A DNA stretch of 64,000 nt, taken from positions 124,001 to 188,000 of the forward strand of contig QQVM01000014.1 of assembly GCA_003389385.1 (NCBI GenBank). The letters are read 5' to 3'. Positions 24,245 to 34,396 of this stretch are shown piece after piece. Each line of letters begins with the position of its first letter. The stretch's first letter is position 1. This stretch comes from Bacteroidota bacterium. GTDB taxonomy: Bacteria; Bacteroidota; Bacteroidia; AKYH767-A; 2013-40CM-41-45. A program made the position numbers and the translations under genes. The notes beneath the pieces are model-generated. The model was not told the origin of the DNA and did no database searches. It worked only from the letters and a program-made list of their open reading frames with translations.

Positions 24245-27223
24245 TCAATTCTGTATGACAAATTTGCCGGACGAGACAAATTTCTCACCTGCAATTACCT
24301 GGTAGAAATAGATTCCTGCAGGTAAATCATTTCTTTCTATGAGCAGTTCATCGCTTTCAATACCTGACTTATGACTGACTACTTCGCCAAGCATGCTGAA
24401 TATTTTAACTTCTTTTGATCCTGAATTGTTTTGTGAAAATCTGAGTGTTGCTGAATGGCTGAATGGGTTCGGGTGCAAAGTTGACAAGCTTTCATCATTC
24501 ATTGCAGTCAATGAAGAAGTTGTCAGATCATAGCGAACAACGGTCATGTTTTTTTGAGACTGATTAACTCCTTCAGAAAATCCGCACACCCAAAGAGAAG
24601 TGCCTCTGAGTGCGATTGCATTTGGTTCATCATCCTTCATGGCAGGACCATCAAACAAATCTAGTGCAGTTTGAACACCCTGCGAATTATATCTAATGGT
24701 TACCCAATTAATATTAGTGCGTCCGTTTGCGGTATCGCTCTTTGAATATCCGGTTACAAATATGTCAGCTGCATTGGTTTTGATGCTGATTGGAACATCA
24801 TCGCTGTTAAGCAATCCGTTATACTGAGGAGGGTTTGTCCAAATCTGATTAAGGTTATTGTCGAACTTAACTGTTAGAAAGTTATAGTTCGCGAAATTAG
24901 GAGTTGGGTCCACATCGACCTGAAGGGCGACAATAACATTTCCTGCTGCATCAGTGGTAATCGCAACCGCCCTGTCATTTCCCAGGCCCGATCCATCATA
25001 ATCCAGGAAATAAAATGCGATAGGAGCTCCATTTGGATCAAATTTTACCACAGCTGCGTCATCTGTTGCATTTCCCGATCCTGTCTGTGAGTAGCCGCAA
25101 ACAAAAATATTGTTATTTGCATCAATAGCCATGTCCAATGCTCTGTCATCATTTGAGAAAGGGCCGTTGTATAGAGCAGGTGAAGGCCAAACCGGATTTC
25201 CAGTCGCAGCAGAATATTTTAGAAGCACGAAATCGTCATCATTTGCTTTTTCCATTCTTCCGCATACAAGTACATTTCCAGCGTTATCAAGAAGAATTTT
25301 GGAAGGTTCGTCTCTTCCGCTGCCACTGCCATCATATCTTTGCAACCACAGAAGATTACCGTTAGTGTCGTACTTCATGGTGACAATATCATTATTGTCG
25401 ACTGTATCAACCGGATTTGAATCGCTCCTGCCGGTTACATATACATTACCGGCAGCATCCACTACAAGGGATTCTCCCCTGTCGCTTTCGTTTGCAGAAA
25501 AGTTGTAAATACGAGTCCAAGCCGTATCGCAGGTGTTTGCATTCCATTTAATAGTGATGATGTTACTTCCCTGGCCCTCACCTTTAGTATATCCTGTAGC
25601 GTAAATATTACCGCTGGCATCAATACCTATGGCAGATAGTTCATCATCGTCGTTCTTTGTACCATTATAGAGGAAGGAACATATTGTATCGCCATTTGTC
25701 TCTAATGCGACCAGGAGAATATCACGATTTCTTGCTTCCTGATAAGAATATCCTGCAATATAACTTCTGTCATTGGCATCAATTACAATTGCCCTTCCGC
25801 TTTCAGAAAAATCTCCTTCACCATTATTATTTTTAAAGAAAATCTGATTTCCTGTTGCATCGTATTTCACCACCGTGGCATCTTTCTGAGTCAGAATATT
25901 CTCACTGCCACCTGCCACGTACACATTTCCGGAATTGTCCACAACCAAGGCAGAAGCTATATCACTCCCTGAAACACGAGTACCAGCATAAGTCTTATTC
26001 CATTGAAGGGTTCCCCCGGAATTATATTTCACTGTCATGAAATCATTATTTGTTACGAGTGGATTAGGGTCTGCATCGCTTTTTCCTGTGATAATTACAT
26101 CGCCATTAGAATCTATCACCAAAGCCGAAGGGATGTCATCCTGTCCTGCTGCTCCTCCTACTACCCTGGCCCACTGAATAGTTCCGGCAGAATTATATTT
26201 AACTGTTACAAAATCGTAGTCAATTATTGGTGAATTGTCTACATCTGTTTGTCCTGTGATATAGATGTTGTCAGAAGCATCAATAGCGATGGCAACCGGC
26301 CTGTCATTCTGGTTTGAAGCACCATTGTAGAATCGATTCCACTGGAAGATTCCGGCGCTGTTGTATTTAAGAATCCTGAAATCATCATTGCTTCCATTGT
26401 CGCTTCGACCGGTTACGATCACGTTACCTGCATTATCAATTGCCACATCGACAGCCCTGTCAGTACCTCCCCCGTTGTACGGTTGAGTCCATAAAACACT
26501 GCCATTTGCACCGTTGTATTTAATTGTGATGAAATCGTCATTGCTGCCATTGTATGATCGACCGGTCACATATACATCTCCATTGGAGTCTACAGCAATA
26601 GCGGAAGCTTCGTCTTTACCACCTGTTACTGAAGGCCTGGAATATTGAGCTTGCCATAGGAGTGTACCATTTGGAGAATATTTCAGTGTAATATAATCCT
26701 GGCTACCCGGAACCGTATCAGGTTCTGCCATTCCGCAAATTAATATGTTTCCGGAAGGGTCTATTGCCATATCCACAGGTACATCATCCATCCAGGCAGA
26801 ACTGTTCCAGGTCGTGTCCCACAGCCTGTTTCCGTTTGCGTCATATTTGACAAGTAATATATCATTTTGGGATTTACCTCCATCTGAATATCCGGCCACA
26901 TATATATTTCCACTTACATCAACTGCAAGACAAGTCACTTCATCATCAAAGTTTCCTTTGCCGTTTCTGGTGCGAACCCATAAAGTATCGCCATTAGAAT
27001 CAAACTTGATGGTAAGAAAATCCCTGTAATTTCCCGGACGGACAGTATACCCCGCAGCAACATAATTGCCAAAACCATCATGTTCAACCTTGTTAAATCG
27101 ATCACTGTTATCTCCGTTTGAGTTAAAATGGCTTGTCCAGATCCGGTCAAGATTTTGAGCACTAAGTTGAAATACACTCAAAATGATCAGAGAAAGGCAG
27201 ATAGAGTAAAATTTTTTTTCCAT
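24245..27223 (-). CDS. T9SS-secreted SBBP-type beta-propeller repeat protein
   Basis: 992-residue secreted protein. A signal peptide (MEKKFYSICLSLIILSVFQLSAQ) leads into about 16 repeats of some 55 residues, each with a core like GNVYVTGRSDN or GNIYVAGYSDG followed by a KYN or KYD strand (ITIKYNSAG); this is the SBBP repeat pattern. The end is a T9SS type A sorting domain (LHPNPFSHSATLRF, then LPAGIYFYQVIAGEKF). Asp and Asn rich loops suggest calcium binding, as inference. It is followed after 19 bases by the LVIVD-repeat protein, so the pair is likely cotranscribed. Substrate or partner unknown. Confidence 0.88.
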   Translation of the reverse strand: MEKKFYSICLSLIILSVFQLSAQNLDRIWTSHFNSNGDNSDRFNKVEHDGFGNYVAAGYTVRPGNYRDFLTIKFDSNGDTLWVRTRNGKGNFDDEVTCLAVDVSGNIYVAGYSDGGKSQNDILLVKYDANGNRLWDTTWNSSAWMDDVPVDMAIDPSGNILICGMAEPDTVPGSQDYITLKYSPNGTLLWQAQYSRPSVTGGKDEASAIAVDSNGDVYVTGRSYNGSNDDFITIKYNGANGSVLWTQPYNGGGTDRAVDVAIDNAGNVIVTGRSDNGSNDDFRILKYNSAGIFQWNRFYNGASNQNDRPVAIAIDASDNIYITGQTDVDNSPIIDYDFVTVKYNSAGTIQWARVVGGAAGQDDIPSALVIDSNGDVIITGKSDADPNPLVTNNDFMTVKYNSGGTLQWNKTYAGTRVSGSDIASALVVDNSGNVYVAGGSENILTQKDATVVKYDATGNQIFFKNNNGEGDFSESGRAIVIDANDRSYIAGYSYQEARNRDILLVALETNGDTICSFLYNGTKNDDDELSAIGIDASGNIYATGYTKGEGQGSNIITIKWNANTCDTAWTRIYNFSANESDRGESLVVDAAGNVYVTGRSDSNPVDTVDNNDIVTMKYDTNGNLLWLQRYDGSGSGRDEPSKILLDNAGNVLVCGRMEKANDDDFVLLKYSAATGNPVWPSPALYNGPFSNDDRALDMAIDANNNIFVCGYSQTGSGNATDDAAVVKFDPNGAPIAFYFLDYDGSGLGNDRAVAITTDAAGNVIVALQVDVDPTPNFANYNFLTVKFDNNLNQIWTNPPQYNGLLNSDDVPISIKTNAADIFVTGYSKSDTANGRTNINWVTIRYNSQGVQTALDLFDGPAMKDDEPNAIALRGTSLWVCGFSEGVNQSQKNMTVVRYDLTTSSLTAMNDESLSTLHPNPFSHSATLRFSQNNSGSKEVKIFSMLGEVVSHKSGIESDELLIERNDLPAGIYFYQVIAGEKFVSSGKFVIQN

Positions 27224-27269
27224 GAAACAGATAAGTAATAAGTTTTGGGGATGATTAAATAGAGCTCAA

Positions 27270-27277
27270 CAAATGTA
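27270..27277 (-). promoter_or_regulatory. -7 promoter box for the SBBP-repeat gene
   Basis: Minus strand reads TACATTTG, an exact TAnnTTTG, 46 bases before the ATG. The best upstream -33 candidate is TTAG after 17 nt, so it is imperfect. The rest of the gap 27224-27496 shows no other feature. Confidence 0.45.
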
Positions 27278-27496
27278 CGAATTATGCTATTTCACTAATG
27301 ACATTAAAATGCAATAAAATGCGACTTTTCAAAGTAAATGTGTTGAAAGCATTACTTTGAAAACCTGCCAATCATCAAGGTTACAATGGATGCGAACATG
27401 TTCAAACAGATTGATGTTGAAAAAATGTGTGAAATTTCAGGTATCTTTTTTATGCCCGCGTCTGTTAAAACTGGGGTATTTTGAATTGCCCAGATT

Positions 27497-28366
27497 ATGA
27501 AAATGAATAAACAAGAGATTGACGCACTAATCCGATTGTTGGATGATAATGATTCAGAAGTATTCGATCATATCCAGTTGAAACTAATAAATTACGGTAA
27601 GGAGGTAATACCGATTCTTGAGAACGCCTGGAGCAGTTCGTTGGATGCCATGATGCAGGAGCGAATTGAAGCAATAATTCATAAGATCCAGTTTGAGGAT
27701 TTACAGCATCAATTGCATGTATGGTCACACAGTGGTTCTCAGGAGCTCATAAAAGGAGCCTTGCTTATAGCCCGTTACCAATACCCTGATTTGGAAGAAG
27801 AGGTTATTCAGAAGCAGCTTGACAGGATGCGCAAGGATGCATGGCTTGAGATGAACGATCGTCTGACTGCGCTTGAGCAAATTAATGTGCTGAATAAAAT
27901 ATTCTTTGATATTCATGGTTTTGGGGGCAACACAACGAATTACCATGCACCTCAGAACTCTTTCATCAATGTAGTGATGGAAACCAGGAAGGGAAATCCT
28001 CTGATGCTTTCAATTCTCTATCTGGAAATTGCCAGAAGCGCAGGTATACCTGTATACGGAGTTAACCTTCCCGAACATTTCATACTGTGTTATAAGGATG
28101 AACTGAATGATCCTGTTGCAATTGATGATCACTCAAGGATACTATTTTACATCAACCCTTTCAGCAGAGGCGATGTTTTTCAAAGAAAGGAGATTGACAG
28201 TTTCCTTGCTCAATTGAAAATCAGGCAGGAAAGTTCATATTACGAACCATGCACTAATAAGGAAATGATTCAGCGATTGATCCGCAATTTGATGAATTCT
28301 TATTACAAGCTTGGTTTTTTAGACAAGGTGGAAGAGCTGGAAAAGCTGATGAAAGCAACAATTTAA
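27497..28366 (+). CDS. SirB1 / transglutaminase-like family protein
   Basis: 289-residue cytoplasmic protein. The N-terminal part (1-100) is helical and HEAT-like; residues about 100-230 hold the Transglut_core2 (SirB1) pattern: LNKIFFDIHGFGGN, the GNPLMLSILYLEIARSAGIPVYGVNLPEHF core and DDHSRILFYINPF. The classical transglutaminase cysteine is not evident at the expected place, as in many SirB1 relatives, so peptidase activity is doubtful. A short TPR-like tail (LIRNLMNSYYKLGFLDKVEEL) closes it, also typical of the family. Function not established. Met3 is an alternative start. Confidence 0.8.
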   Translation: MKMNKQEIDALIRLLDDNDSEVFDHIQLKLINYGKEVIPILENAWSSSLDAMMQERIEAIIHKIQFEDLQHQLHVWSHSGSQELIKGALLIARYQYPDLEEEVIQKQLDRMRKDAWLEMNDRLTALEQINVLNKIFFDIHGFGGNTTNYHAPQNSFINVVMETRKGNPLMLSILYLEIARSAGIPVYGVNLPEHFILCYKDELNDPVAIDDHSRILFYINPFSRGDVFQRKEIDSFLAQLKIRQESSYYEPCTNKEMIQRLIRNLMNSYYKLGFLDKVEELEKLMKATI

Positions 28367-28388
28367 TTAATTCAGGATTTTCTTTCCT

Positions 28389-30161
28389 TCACATATTCCT
28401 GAACTGCATTTCATGTAATTGGAAATAGAAACCTTTTTTCATTAGCAGTACTTCATGCCTGCCCTCTTCCACTATTGAGCCATGATCCAGCACTATAATG
28501 TTATCAGCGTTCTGAATCGTGGAAAGCCGATGGGCAATGACAATTGATGTACGGTCTTTTGTAATTTTTCTGGTAGCTGTGCGTATTAATTCTTCCGATT
28601 CATGATCTATGGAAGAGGTAGCTTCGTCGAGGACCAGAATTCTGGGATTAAAGACAAGCGCTCTTATGAATGCAATGAGTTGCCTTTGTCCTGTGGAAAG
28701 CATCGCACCGCGCTCCATGACATTAAAGTCGTAAGAACCCGGAAGTTTATTAATGAATCGGTCTGCCCCTATCATCTTCGCTGCGTTTATTACCATCGAA
28801 TGAGAGATTGAAGGGTCTCTCAGAGTTATGTTATTGCTGACAGTGTCTGAGAATAGGAAAACATCCTGAAGCACCACACCAATTTCTCTGCGTATTGTAT
28901 CCAGGGAATAATTCCGTATGTCAATCCCATCGATCAGAATTTCCCCCTTCTGAAATTCATACATTCGGCCAAGCAGGTTTATCACAGAGGATTTGCCTGC
29001 TCCAGTGGCTCCGACGATTGCCAGAGTTTTCCCTTTTTCCAGTTTGAATGAAATATCGCGAAGCACCCAGGAGTCCTCATCTGCCGGATGATCATCATAA
29101 CTGAACCAGACATTTTTAAATTCGATGATTCCGTCATTGACCTTTAGATCCGGATTCCCATTGTCAGCCACATGTTCATGTGTGTCCAATACCCTGAATA
29201 CTCTTTCACTGCTCACCATTCCCATTTGCAGGGTGTTGAATTTATCTGCGAGCTCCCTAATAGGCCGGAATAACATACTTATGTACATGATGAATGCAAT
29301 GATGTTCCCAAGGCTGACATCACCCTGTATCACACCCCTGGAACCCCACCAGACCAGCAAGCCCAATGAACACGCGGTGAGCAATTCTACCACTGGAAAA
29401 AATATTGAGTAATACCAGACAGATCTGATATGGGCACTCATGTGTTTCTTGTTGATGGCTTTGAACTTTTCCATCTCAGATTCTTCTTTGTTAAAAACCT
29501 GAATCAGACTTATGCCTGAAATATGTTCCTGTACAAATGTATTAAGTGCGGCTACCTGTGTTCTTACTTCACGGAAAGCGTTTCTGATTCCCTTTTGAAA
29601 AATTCTTGTTGCTATCAGTAGCAATGGAATTGTTGACAAACTTATCAGGGCAAGCCTCCAGTCTATTACGAACATGAATATCACAATGACGGCAACCTGA
29701 AGCAGATCTCCGATGATTATTATAAGTCCTTCGCTGAAAATATCAGCGATTGTTTCAAGGTCACTAACCGTCCGTGTAACCAGATTTCCGATAGGTGTTT
29801 TGTCAAAATATTTAAGCCGCAGTGAAGTGATATGTTGAAACAGCCGAACTCTCAGGTCTCTGATCACAGTTTGTCCGAGCCAGCTTGTAAGGTACGTGTG
29901 AAAATACTGAACGACAGTTTGCACGAGCAATAAGCCCAGAATAAAAATACTCATGAGCAAGAGTCCTTGTTTGTCCTGGTTCATAATGTGCTTGTCTACA
30001 GCATACTGTACAAGCACAGGTCTTAATGGTGAAAGAAATGCCAGCAATAATGTGAGAGTGACACTGATCCAGAAAACGCTTTTGTACGGAAATGTCATCC
30101 TGAATAATCTATTCAGGATTGATAAATCAAATGCTTTCCCGCTCAGATCTCCTTTGGTCAT
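28389..30161 (-). CDS. ABC transporter, fused permease and ATPase (MsbA-like)
   Basis: Half-transporter of 590 residues that works as a dimer in the inner membrane. Six membrane helices lie in residues 30-330. The ATPase domain has Walker A GATGAGKSS (about 372-380), signature LSTGQRQL and Walker B ILVLDEATSSID followed by the switch histidine in IVIAHRLST. Such proteins export lipids or drugs; MsbA-type lipid flipping is plausible but the substrate cannot be decided. The start codon overlaps the truA stop by 4 bases (ATGA), so the two genes are translationally coupled. Confidence 0.92.
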   Translation of the reverse strand: MTKGDLSGKAFDLSILNRLFRMTFPYKSVFWISVTLTLLLAFLSPLRPVLVQYAVDKHIMNQDKQGLLLMSIFILGLLLVQTVVQYFHTYLTSWLGQTVIRDLRVRLFQHITSLRLKYFDKTPIGNLVTRTVSDLETIADIFSEGLIIIIGDLLQVAVIVIFMFVIDWRLALISLSTIPLLLIATRIFQKGIRNAFREVRTQVAALNTFVQEHISGISLIQVFNKEESEMEKFKAINKKHMSAHIRSVWYYSIFFPVVELLTACSLGLLVWWGSRGVIQGDVSLGNIIAFIMYISMLFRPIRELADKFNTLQMGMVSSERVFRVLDTHEHVADNGNPDLKVNDGIIEFKNVWFSYDDHPADEDSWVLRDISFKLEKGKTLAIVGATGAGKSSVINLLGRMYEFQKGEILIDGIDIRNYSLDTIRREIGVVLQDVFLFSDTVSNNITLRDPSISHSMVINAAKMIGADRFINKLPGSYDFNVMERGAMLSTGQRQLIAFIRALVFNPRILVLDEATSSIDHESEELIRTATRKITKDRTSIVIAHRLSTIQNADNIIVLDHGSIVEEGRHEVLLMKKGFYFQLHEMQFRNM

Positions 30162-30907
30162 TTATTTTTTGAAAAAAAATCATATCGGACTTTTACCAGG
30201 GACAAGCCTTTAGCAGGCACGGAAACTCCTGCCCTGCTTCGATCCCTGCTCTCGAGTATATTCTGCAAGTCAACAAGATTTGATTTTCCTTCTCCAATTT
30301 CCAGCAAGGTGCCGACAATGGATCGAACCATATTTCGAAGAAAGCGGTTTGCCGAAATTCTAAAGACAAATCCATTTGCAGATTCCAACCATACTGCTTC
30401 AGTGACTTCGCAAATAGTGTTCACTGGATCAGAACCGGATTTGCAAAAACAGGAAAAATCCTTTTTGCCAATTAATAACCCGGCTGCTTCATTCATTTTA
30501 CTGATGTCAGGATTTCCCGGATAAAAAAGTGCAAACCTGCTTAGAAAAGGATTTTTATAATTATACAGTGAATACTCATAGGTTCTTGAAACCGCATCAT
30601 ACCTTGAATGTTGTTCATTCTTGACAGGAAAAATAGCATAGACTACAATTCCGGCAGGTAATATGCTGTTTAACTGATGTATTTTATTTGGACCGCAGTC
30701 TATTTCATTCTCAGAATCAAAATGAGCATAAAAATCCCTGGCGTGAACACCGGTGTCTGTTCGGCCGCAACCTGTTGTTGAAAGCGATGTCCGAAATAAA
30801 ATCTCCAATGATTTATCAAGGCATTCCTGAACCGATTTCGCATTCTGCTGAATCTGCCAACCATGAAAGTCGGTACCGTCGAAGGCAAGATGGATAAAGT
30901 ATCTCAA
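30158..30907 (-). CDS. truA: tRNA pseudouridine synthase A
   Basis: Makes pseudouridine at positions 38-40 of tRNA anticodon stems. I start at the TTG at 30907 (249 residues; first residues M-RYFIHLAFDGTDFHGWQ), which matches the usual TruA beginning. The longer frame from TTG 30928 is rejected because that codon is the last part of a -7 promoter box. The catalytic aspartate lies in GCGRTDTGVHA, residue 51 in this numbering. Other family motifs: SRTYEYSLYN and FRISANRFLRNMVRSIVGTL. It ends in a 4-base overlap with the ABC transporter. Confidence 0.93.
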   Translation of the reverse strand: MRYFIHLAFDGTDFHGWQIQQNAKSVQECLDKSLEILFRTSLSTTGCGRTDTGVHARDFYAHFDSENEIDCGPNKIHQLNSILPAGIVVYAIFPVKNEQHSRYDAVSRTYEYSLYNYKNPFLSRFALFYPGNPDISKMNEAAGLLIGKKDFSCFCKSGSDPVNTICEVTEAVWLESANGFVFRISANRFLRNMVRSIVGTLLEIGEGKSNLVDLQNILESRDRSRAGVSVPAKGLSLVKVRYDFFSKNK

Positions 30908-30925
30908 TTGATTTGAATTGATTTG

Positions 30926-30933
30926 CAAAAGTA
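30926..30933 (-). promoter_or_regulatory. -7 promoter box for truA
   Basis: Minus strand reads TACTTTTG, an exact TAnnTTTG, 18 bases before the chosen TTG start and inside the 38-base gap after the PgpH-like gene. No good -33 box; readthrough from upstream is also possible. Confidence 0.45.
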
Positions 30934-30945
30934 CTAATCCGAGGC

Positions 30946-33039
30946 TTAGTGAGGATATTCGATTCTAGCATGATAAATACTGTTGAGCATCTTTTTGAAT
31001 ATTTTTCTGATTTCACTTATATCACGAAGCGTAATTGGCGAATTCACAAATTGATTTTCTTCAATTTGGTGATCAATGATACTGTCAACAAGTGCACTGA
31101 TGCTTTCCGAATCGGGGTTTTTAAGACTTCTGGATGCAGCTTCAACACTGTCGGCCATCATGAGCACAGATGTCTCGCGTGAAAACGGCAAAGGTCCTGG
31201 ATATCTAAAAACTGCTTCATCAGGTACTTTTTCAGGAAAGTTCTTAAGAAAGCTCTGGTAGAAATACTGAAGACGAGAAGTGCCGTGGTGTGTGCGGATG
31301 AAGTCGATTATTTGTTCTGGCAGTTTATGTTTCTTGGCTTTTTCGATTCCTTTGATAACATGGCTTTTAATTACACCGGCGCTTTCTTCAAAAGAAATAT
31401 CATCATGTGGATTATTAAGAGAATTTTGATTTTCAATAAAATACATGGGCATATCTATCTTTCCTATGTCATGATACATGGCTCCGGCACGGACCAGCAG
31501 CGGGTTACCCCCCACCTGAAAAATAGCTGCTTCGGCGAGGTTAGCAACCTGGAGTGAATGCTGAAAAGTACCAGGGGCTTTCAGACTAAGTTCCCTGAGC
31601 AAAGGAGAATTGGAGTCGGATAATTCCATCAATGATACATCTGAGAGAAAACCAAAGGTCTTTTCAAAAATGAATATGAGTGGAAAGGCAAAGAGAGTAA
31701 TCACCGCATTGCCCAGAAACCACCTGAGATTCATCCAGTCGATTGATCGCAAGTTGGCTTCGTGCAAAATGGTAACACCAATGAAGGCCACCGAATAAGT
31801 GATGAAAATCATCAATACGGATATAAAAAACTGAACTCTTTTACTTAAGCTGACAATGCTGAAGATAGCCACCATGCCGGCCATGGTTTGAATAAAGAAG
31901 AATTCAAAACCTGTAGGAGATTCAAATCCGATGATAAGAAGAGTTACGATGTGAGTAAACAGAGCGGTTCTGGTATCGTAAAACGCCCTTACGATGACGG
32001 GTAGCATGCAAATCGGTACAAGATACAAGTCGAAAAGATTGATTTTTCTTGCCCAAAGAAACAGATAGGTGATCAGTAAAATAAGCAACATTAAGAACAA
32101 GATTCTTGAGTTGTTATCGTAGATTTCTTTTCTGAATTGGTATAGAAATAGAACCAGCATGCTTATGGCCAGTGACACGATGATGAGATGGCCGAAAAAC
32201 ATCATCCATTTCGATGAGCGGCTGAATTCTTTATTCTTGAGCTCTTCCTTTAGGCTTTCAATCTTTTGAAATTTTACTTCATCGACCACTTCCCCTTTTA
32301 AAATAATAATTTCATCTTTTTGAACCAGACCTCTGTTCACCGAGATTTTATCCAGAGCAGATTTAGTCCAACGCCGGGTGGTAGCATCATCATAAAAAAG
32401 ATTGTGGCTTAGAGCATTTTCGAGTAAAGGTGCAAGGCTTTCTTTTTCGTTCGGGAAAGTACTTTCCAAAACAGAGTTAATGTAACTGAATGCAGTTTGT
32501 ATTGTGTAAAATTCGCTGAGACTGTGTTCTTCTGCTATATTGTCTTTGAGAGTGAAAATTATGCCTTTATTTACCGCTGCAGAGTATTTTTCATTATACA
32601 ATATTACTCCCTGTTCATATACTCTTTTAAGAATGTCGATGCAGGTATCTTCCTGTGCCTTTCTTGCTGCAGCTAGCCTGGAAATATCTCTTGGACTGAG
32701 ATTTTTTTCAATGTCACGTTTTTTTCTGGCTTCTTCCAGTTCTAGTTTAAAGTTTTCAATTTTTTGTTCTCCTACGTTTTCGTCAAAGCGATAAAAAGGG
32801 TAAGAGTTTTTAATGATTTCAGCTTTTTCCAGCGTGAGTTCCTCATCTGTTTTGATGATTGCAAAATCAAAAGGAGCCATTAGGTTGTCGTAGGCCCAGG
32901 GTTTGCCCTTCTGGTAAGAATAGTTGAATTGAGTTTCATTAGGCAGTGCAATCACTATCAGGAATATGGTGGCAAGTATGATAAAATACTTGAACACAAT
33001 TTCATGTTGATTGGATAACCGGATAAAATAGCTTTTCAT
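30946..33039 (-). CDS. PgpH-like 7TM receptor with HD hydrolase domain (probable c-di-AMP phosphodiesterase)
   Basis: 697-residue inner-membrane protein. After one N-terminal helix (about 20-36) comes an extracytoplasmic 7TMR-HDED domain (about 40-280), then seven membrane helices (about 285-470) and a cytoplasmic HD domain (about 485-690). The HD motif is MYHDIGKI, with additional metal-site histidines in IKSHVIKG and IRTHHGTS. This is the architecture of PgpH from Gram-positive bacteria, which hydrolyses cyclic di-AMP; the same reaction is inferred here. It is divergent to the thiolase gene. Confidence 0.88.
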   Translation of the reverse strand: MKSYFIRLSNQHEIVFKYFIILATIFLIVIALPNETQFNYSYQKGKPWAYDNLMAPFDFAIIKTDEELTLEKAEIIKNSYPFYRFDENVGEQKIENFKLELEEARKKRDIEKNLSPRDISRLAAARKAQEDTCIDILKRVYEQGVILYNEKYSAAVNKGIIFTLKDNIAEEHSLSEFYTIQTAFSYINSVLESTFPNEKESLAPLLENALSHNLFYDDATTRRWTKSALDKISVNRGLVQKDEIIILKGEVVDEVKFQKIESLKEELKNKEFSRSSKWMMFFGHLIIVSLAISMLVLFLYQFRKEIYDNNSRILFLMLLILLITYLFLWARKINLFDLYLVPICMLPVIVRAFYDTRTALFTHIVTLLIIGFESPTGFEFFFIQTMAGMVAIFSIVSLSKRVQFFISVLMIFITYSVAFIGVTILHEANLRSIDWMNLRWFLGNAVITLFAFPLIFIFEKTFGFLSDVSLMELSDSNSPLLRELSLKAPGTFQHSLQVANLAEAAIFQVGGNPLLVRAGAMYHDIGKIDMPMYFIENQNSLNNPHDDISFEESAGVIKSHVIKGIEKAKKHKLPEQIIDFIRTHHGTSRLQYFYQSFLKNFPEKVPDEAVFRYPGPLPFSRETSVLMMADSVEAASRSLKNPDSESISALVDSIIDHQIEENQFVNSPITLRDISEIRKIFKKMLNSIYHARIEYPH

Positions 33040-33201
33040 TTACTCTTGCTGGAACTGATTTTTACGAATTTCAGAGAAATATTTTTTCTTTCCTGGACTT
33101 TAGGAAATATATATTAACACTCATGCAATATTAATGAATGAACTCAAGGCAATGAACAAATTCGTAACTTGCACCGTTAAATTATCAGATAATAAAAAAA
33201 T

Positions 33202-34380
33202 ATGAAGGAAGTAGTTATAGTATCGGCTGTTCGTACACCAATTGGCAGTTTCGGCGGTTCACTTTCATCTCTTAGCGCTCCAGCCCTCGGTTCGGCAGCC
33301 ATCAAAGCGGCTCTTGAAAGAATCAAACTTGATCCAAAGGAAGTTCAGGAAGTTTATATGGGAAATGTCCTTTCTGCTAACGTAGGACAGGCGCCTGTTA
33401 CACAGGCTTCCATCAATGCGGGGATTCCTGATACAGTTCCTGGTACGACTATCAACAAAGTATGCGCCTCAGGTATGAAATCTGTGGCTCTGGCTGCAAG
33501 TTCAATCATGTCCGGGGATAATCATTGTGTTGTAGCCGGGGGAATGGAGAGTATGAGCAATGTTCCATTCTATCTTGATAAGGCTCGCAACGGATATAAA
33601 CTGGGACACGGAAGTCTGACAGACGGACTAGTCAAAGACGGCCTTTGGGATGTTTATAAAAACTATCACATGGGTTCTGCTGCAGAATTGTGCGCGAGGG
33701 AATGTAAAATCAGCCGTGAGGAGCAGGATGCTTATGCACTGGAGTCATACAGAAGGTCATCTGAAGCTTATTCCAAGGGCTATTTCAGTAATGAGATAGT
33801 TCCTGTTTCAGTTCCTGTGAGAGGAAAAGATCCAATTGTTGTTTCTGAAGATGAAGAGTATAAAAATCTCAGAGCAGACAAAGTTCCGACTTTAAAGCCT
33901 GCATTTGAGAAAGAAGGAACGGTGACTGCTGCCAATGCAAGTAAGCTGAACGACGGCGCCGCGGCAATCGTTTTAATGTCGAAAGAGAAAGCAGAGAGTT
34001 TGGGCATCAAGCCACTTGCCAGAATCTTGAGTTTTTCCGATGCACAACAATCGCCTGAATGGTTTACCACAACTCCTGCCAAGGCATTGCCTATGGCAAT
34101 TAAGAAAGCCGGGCTGACTGCAGAGCAGATAGATTTTTACGAGATTAATGAAGCGTTTTCGGTGGTTGCAATTGCAAACAATCAACTCTTGAAACTGGAT
34201 CCTAAGAAGGTAAATGTCCATGGTGGCGCTGTATCACTCGGTCATCCGCTTGGAGCATCCGGTACGAGAATTCTTGTCACACTTCTAAATGTGTTGCAGC
34301 AGCACGGGGGAAGATATGGGGCAGCCGGAATTTGCAATGGAGGTGGTGGAGCAAGCGCCATGGTCATAGAAAAATTGTAA
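33202..34380 (+). CDS. Acetyl-CoA C-acetyltransferase (thiolase)
   Basis: Condenses or cleaves acetoacetyl-CoA in the cytoplasm. The 392-residue length and motifs are those of biosynthetic or degradative thiolases: nucleophilic cysteine C88 in NKVCASGMKS, the histidine in GGAVSLGHPLGASG and the second cysteine in GICNGGGGASA. In Bacteroidota this gene type is often called atoB/phaA-like. It is followed after 16 bases by the NlpC/P60 gene, but the two have no obvious metabolic link. Confidence 0.93.
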   Translation: MKEVVIVSAVRTPIGSFGGSLSSLSAPALGSAAIKAALERIKLDPKEVQEVYMGNVLSANVGQAPVTQASINAGIPDTVPGTTINKVCASGMKSVALAASSIMSGDNHCVVAGGMESMSNVPFYLDKARNGYKLGHGSLTDGLVKDGLWDVYKNYHMGSAAELCARECKISREEQDAYALESYRRSSEAYSKGYFSNEIVPVSVPVRGKDPIVVSEDEEYKNLRADKVPTLKPAFEKEGTVTAANASKLNDGAAAIVLMSKEKAESLGIKPLARILSFSDAQQSPEWFTTTPAKALPMAIKKAGLTAEQIDFYEINEAFSVVAIANNQLLKLDPKKVNVHGGAVSLGHPLGASGTRILVTLLNVLQQHGGRYGAAGICNGGGGASAMVIEKL

Positions 34381-34396
34381 TCAGTTAATTAGCATC

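Noticed and set aside
24245-27223. Repeat protein as a possible DNA-level tandem repeat array
   Set aside because: The 55-residue repeats are similar at protein level only; the bases differ too much for recent duplication or phase variation.
33164-33174. TAACTTGCACC before the thiolase gene
   Set aside because: It looks like a -7 box with one T missing (TAAC-TTG); without a -33 box I did not annotate it.
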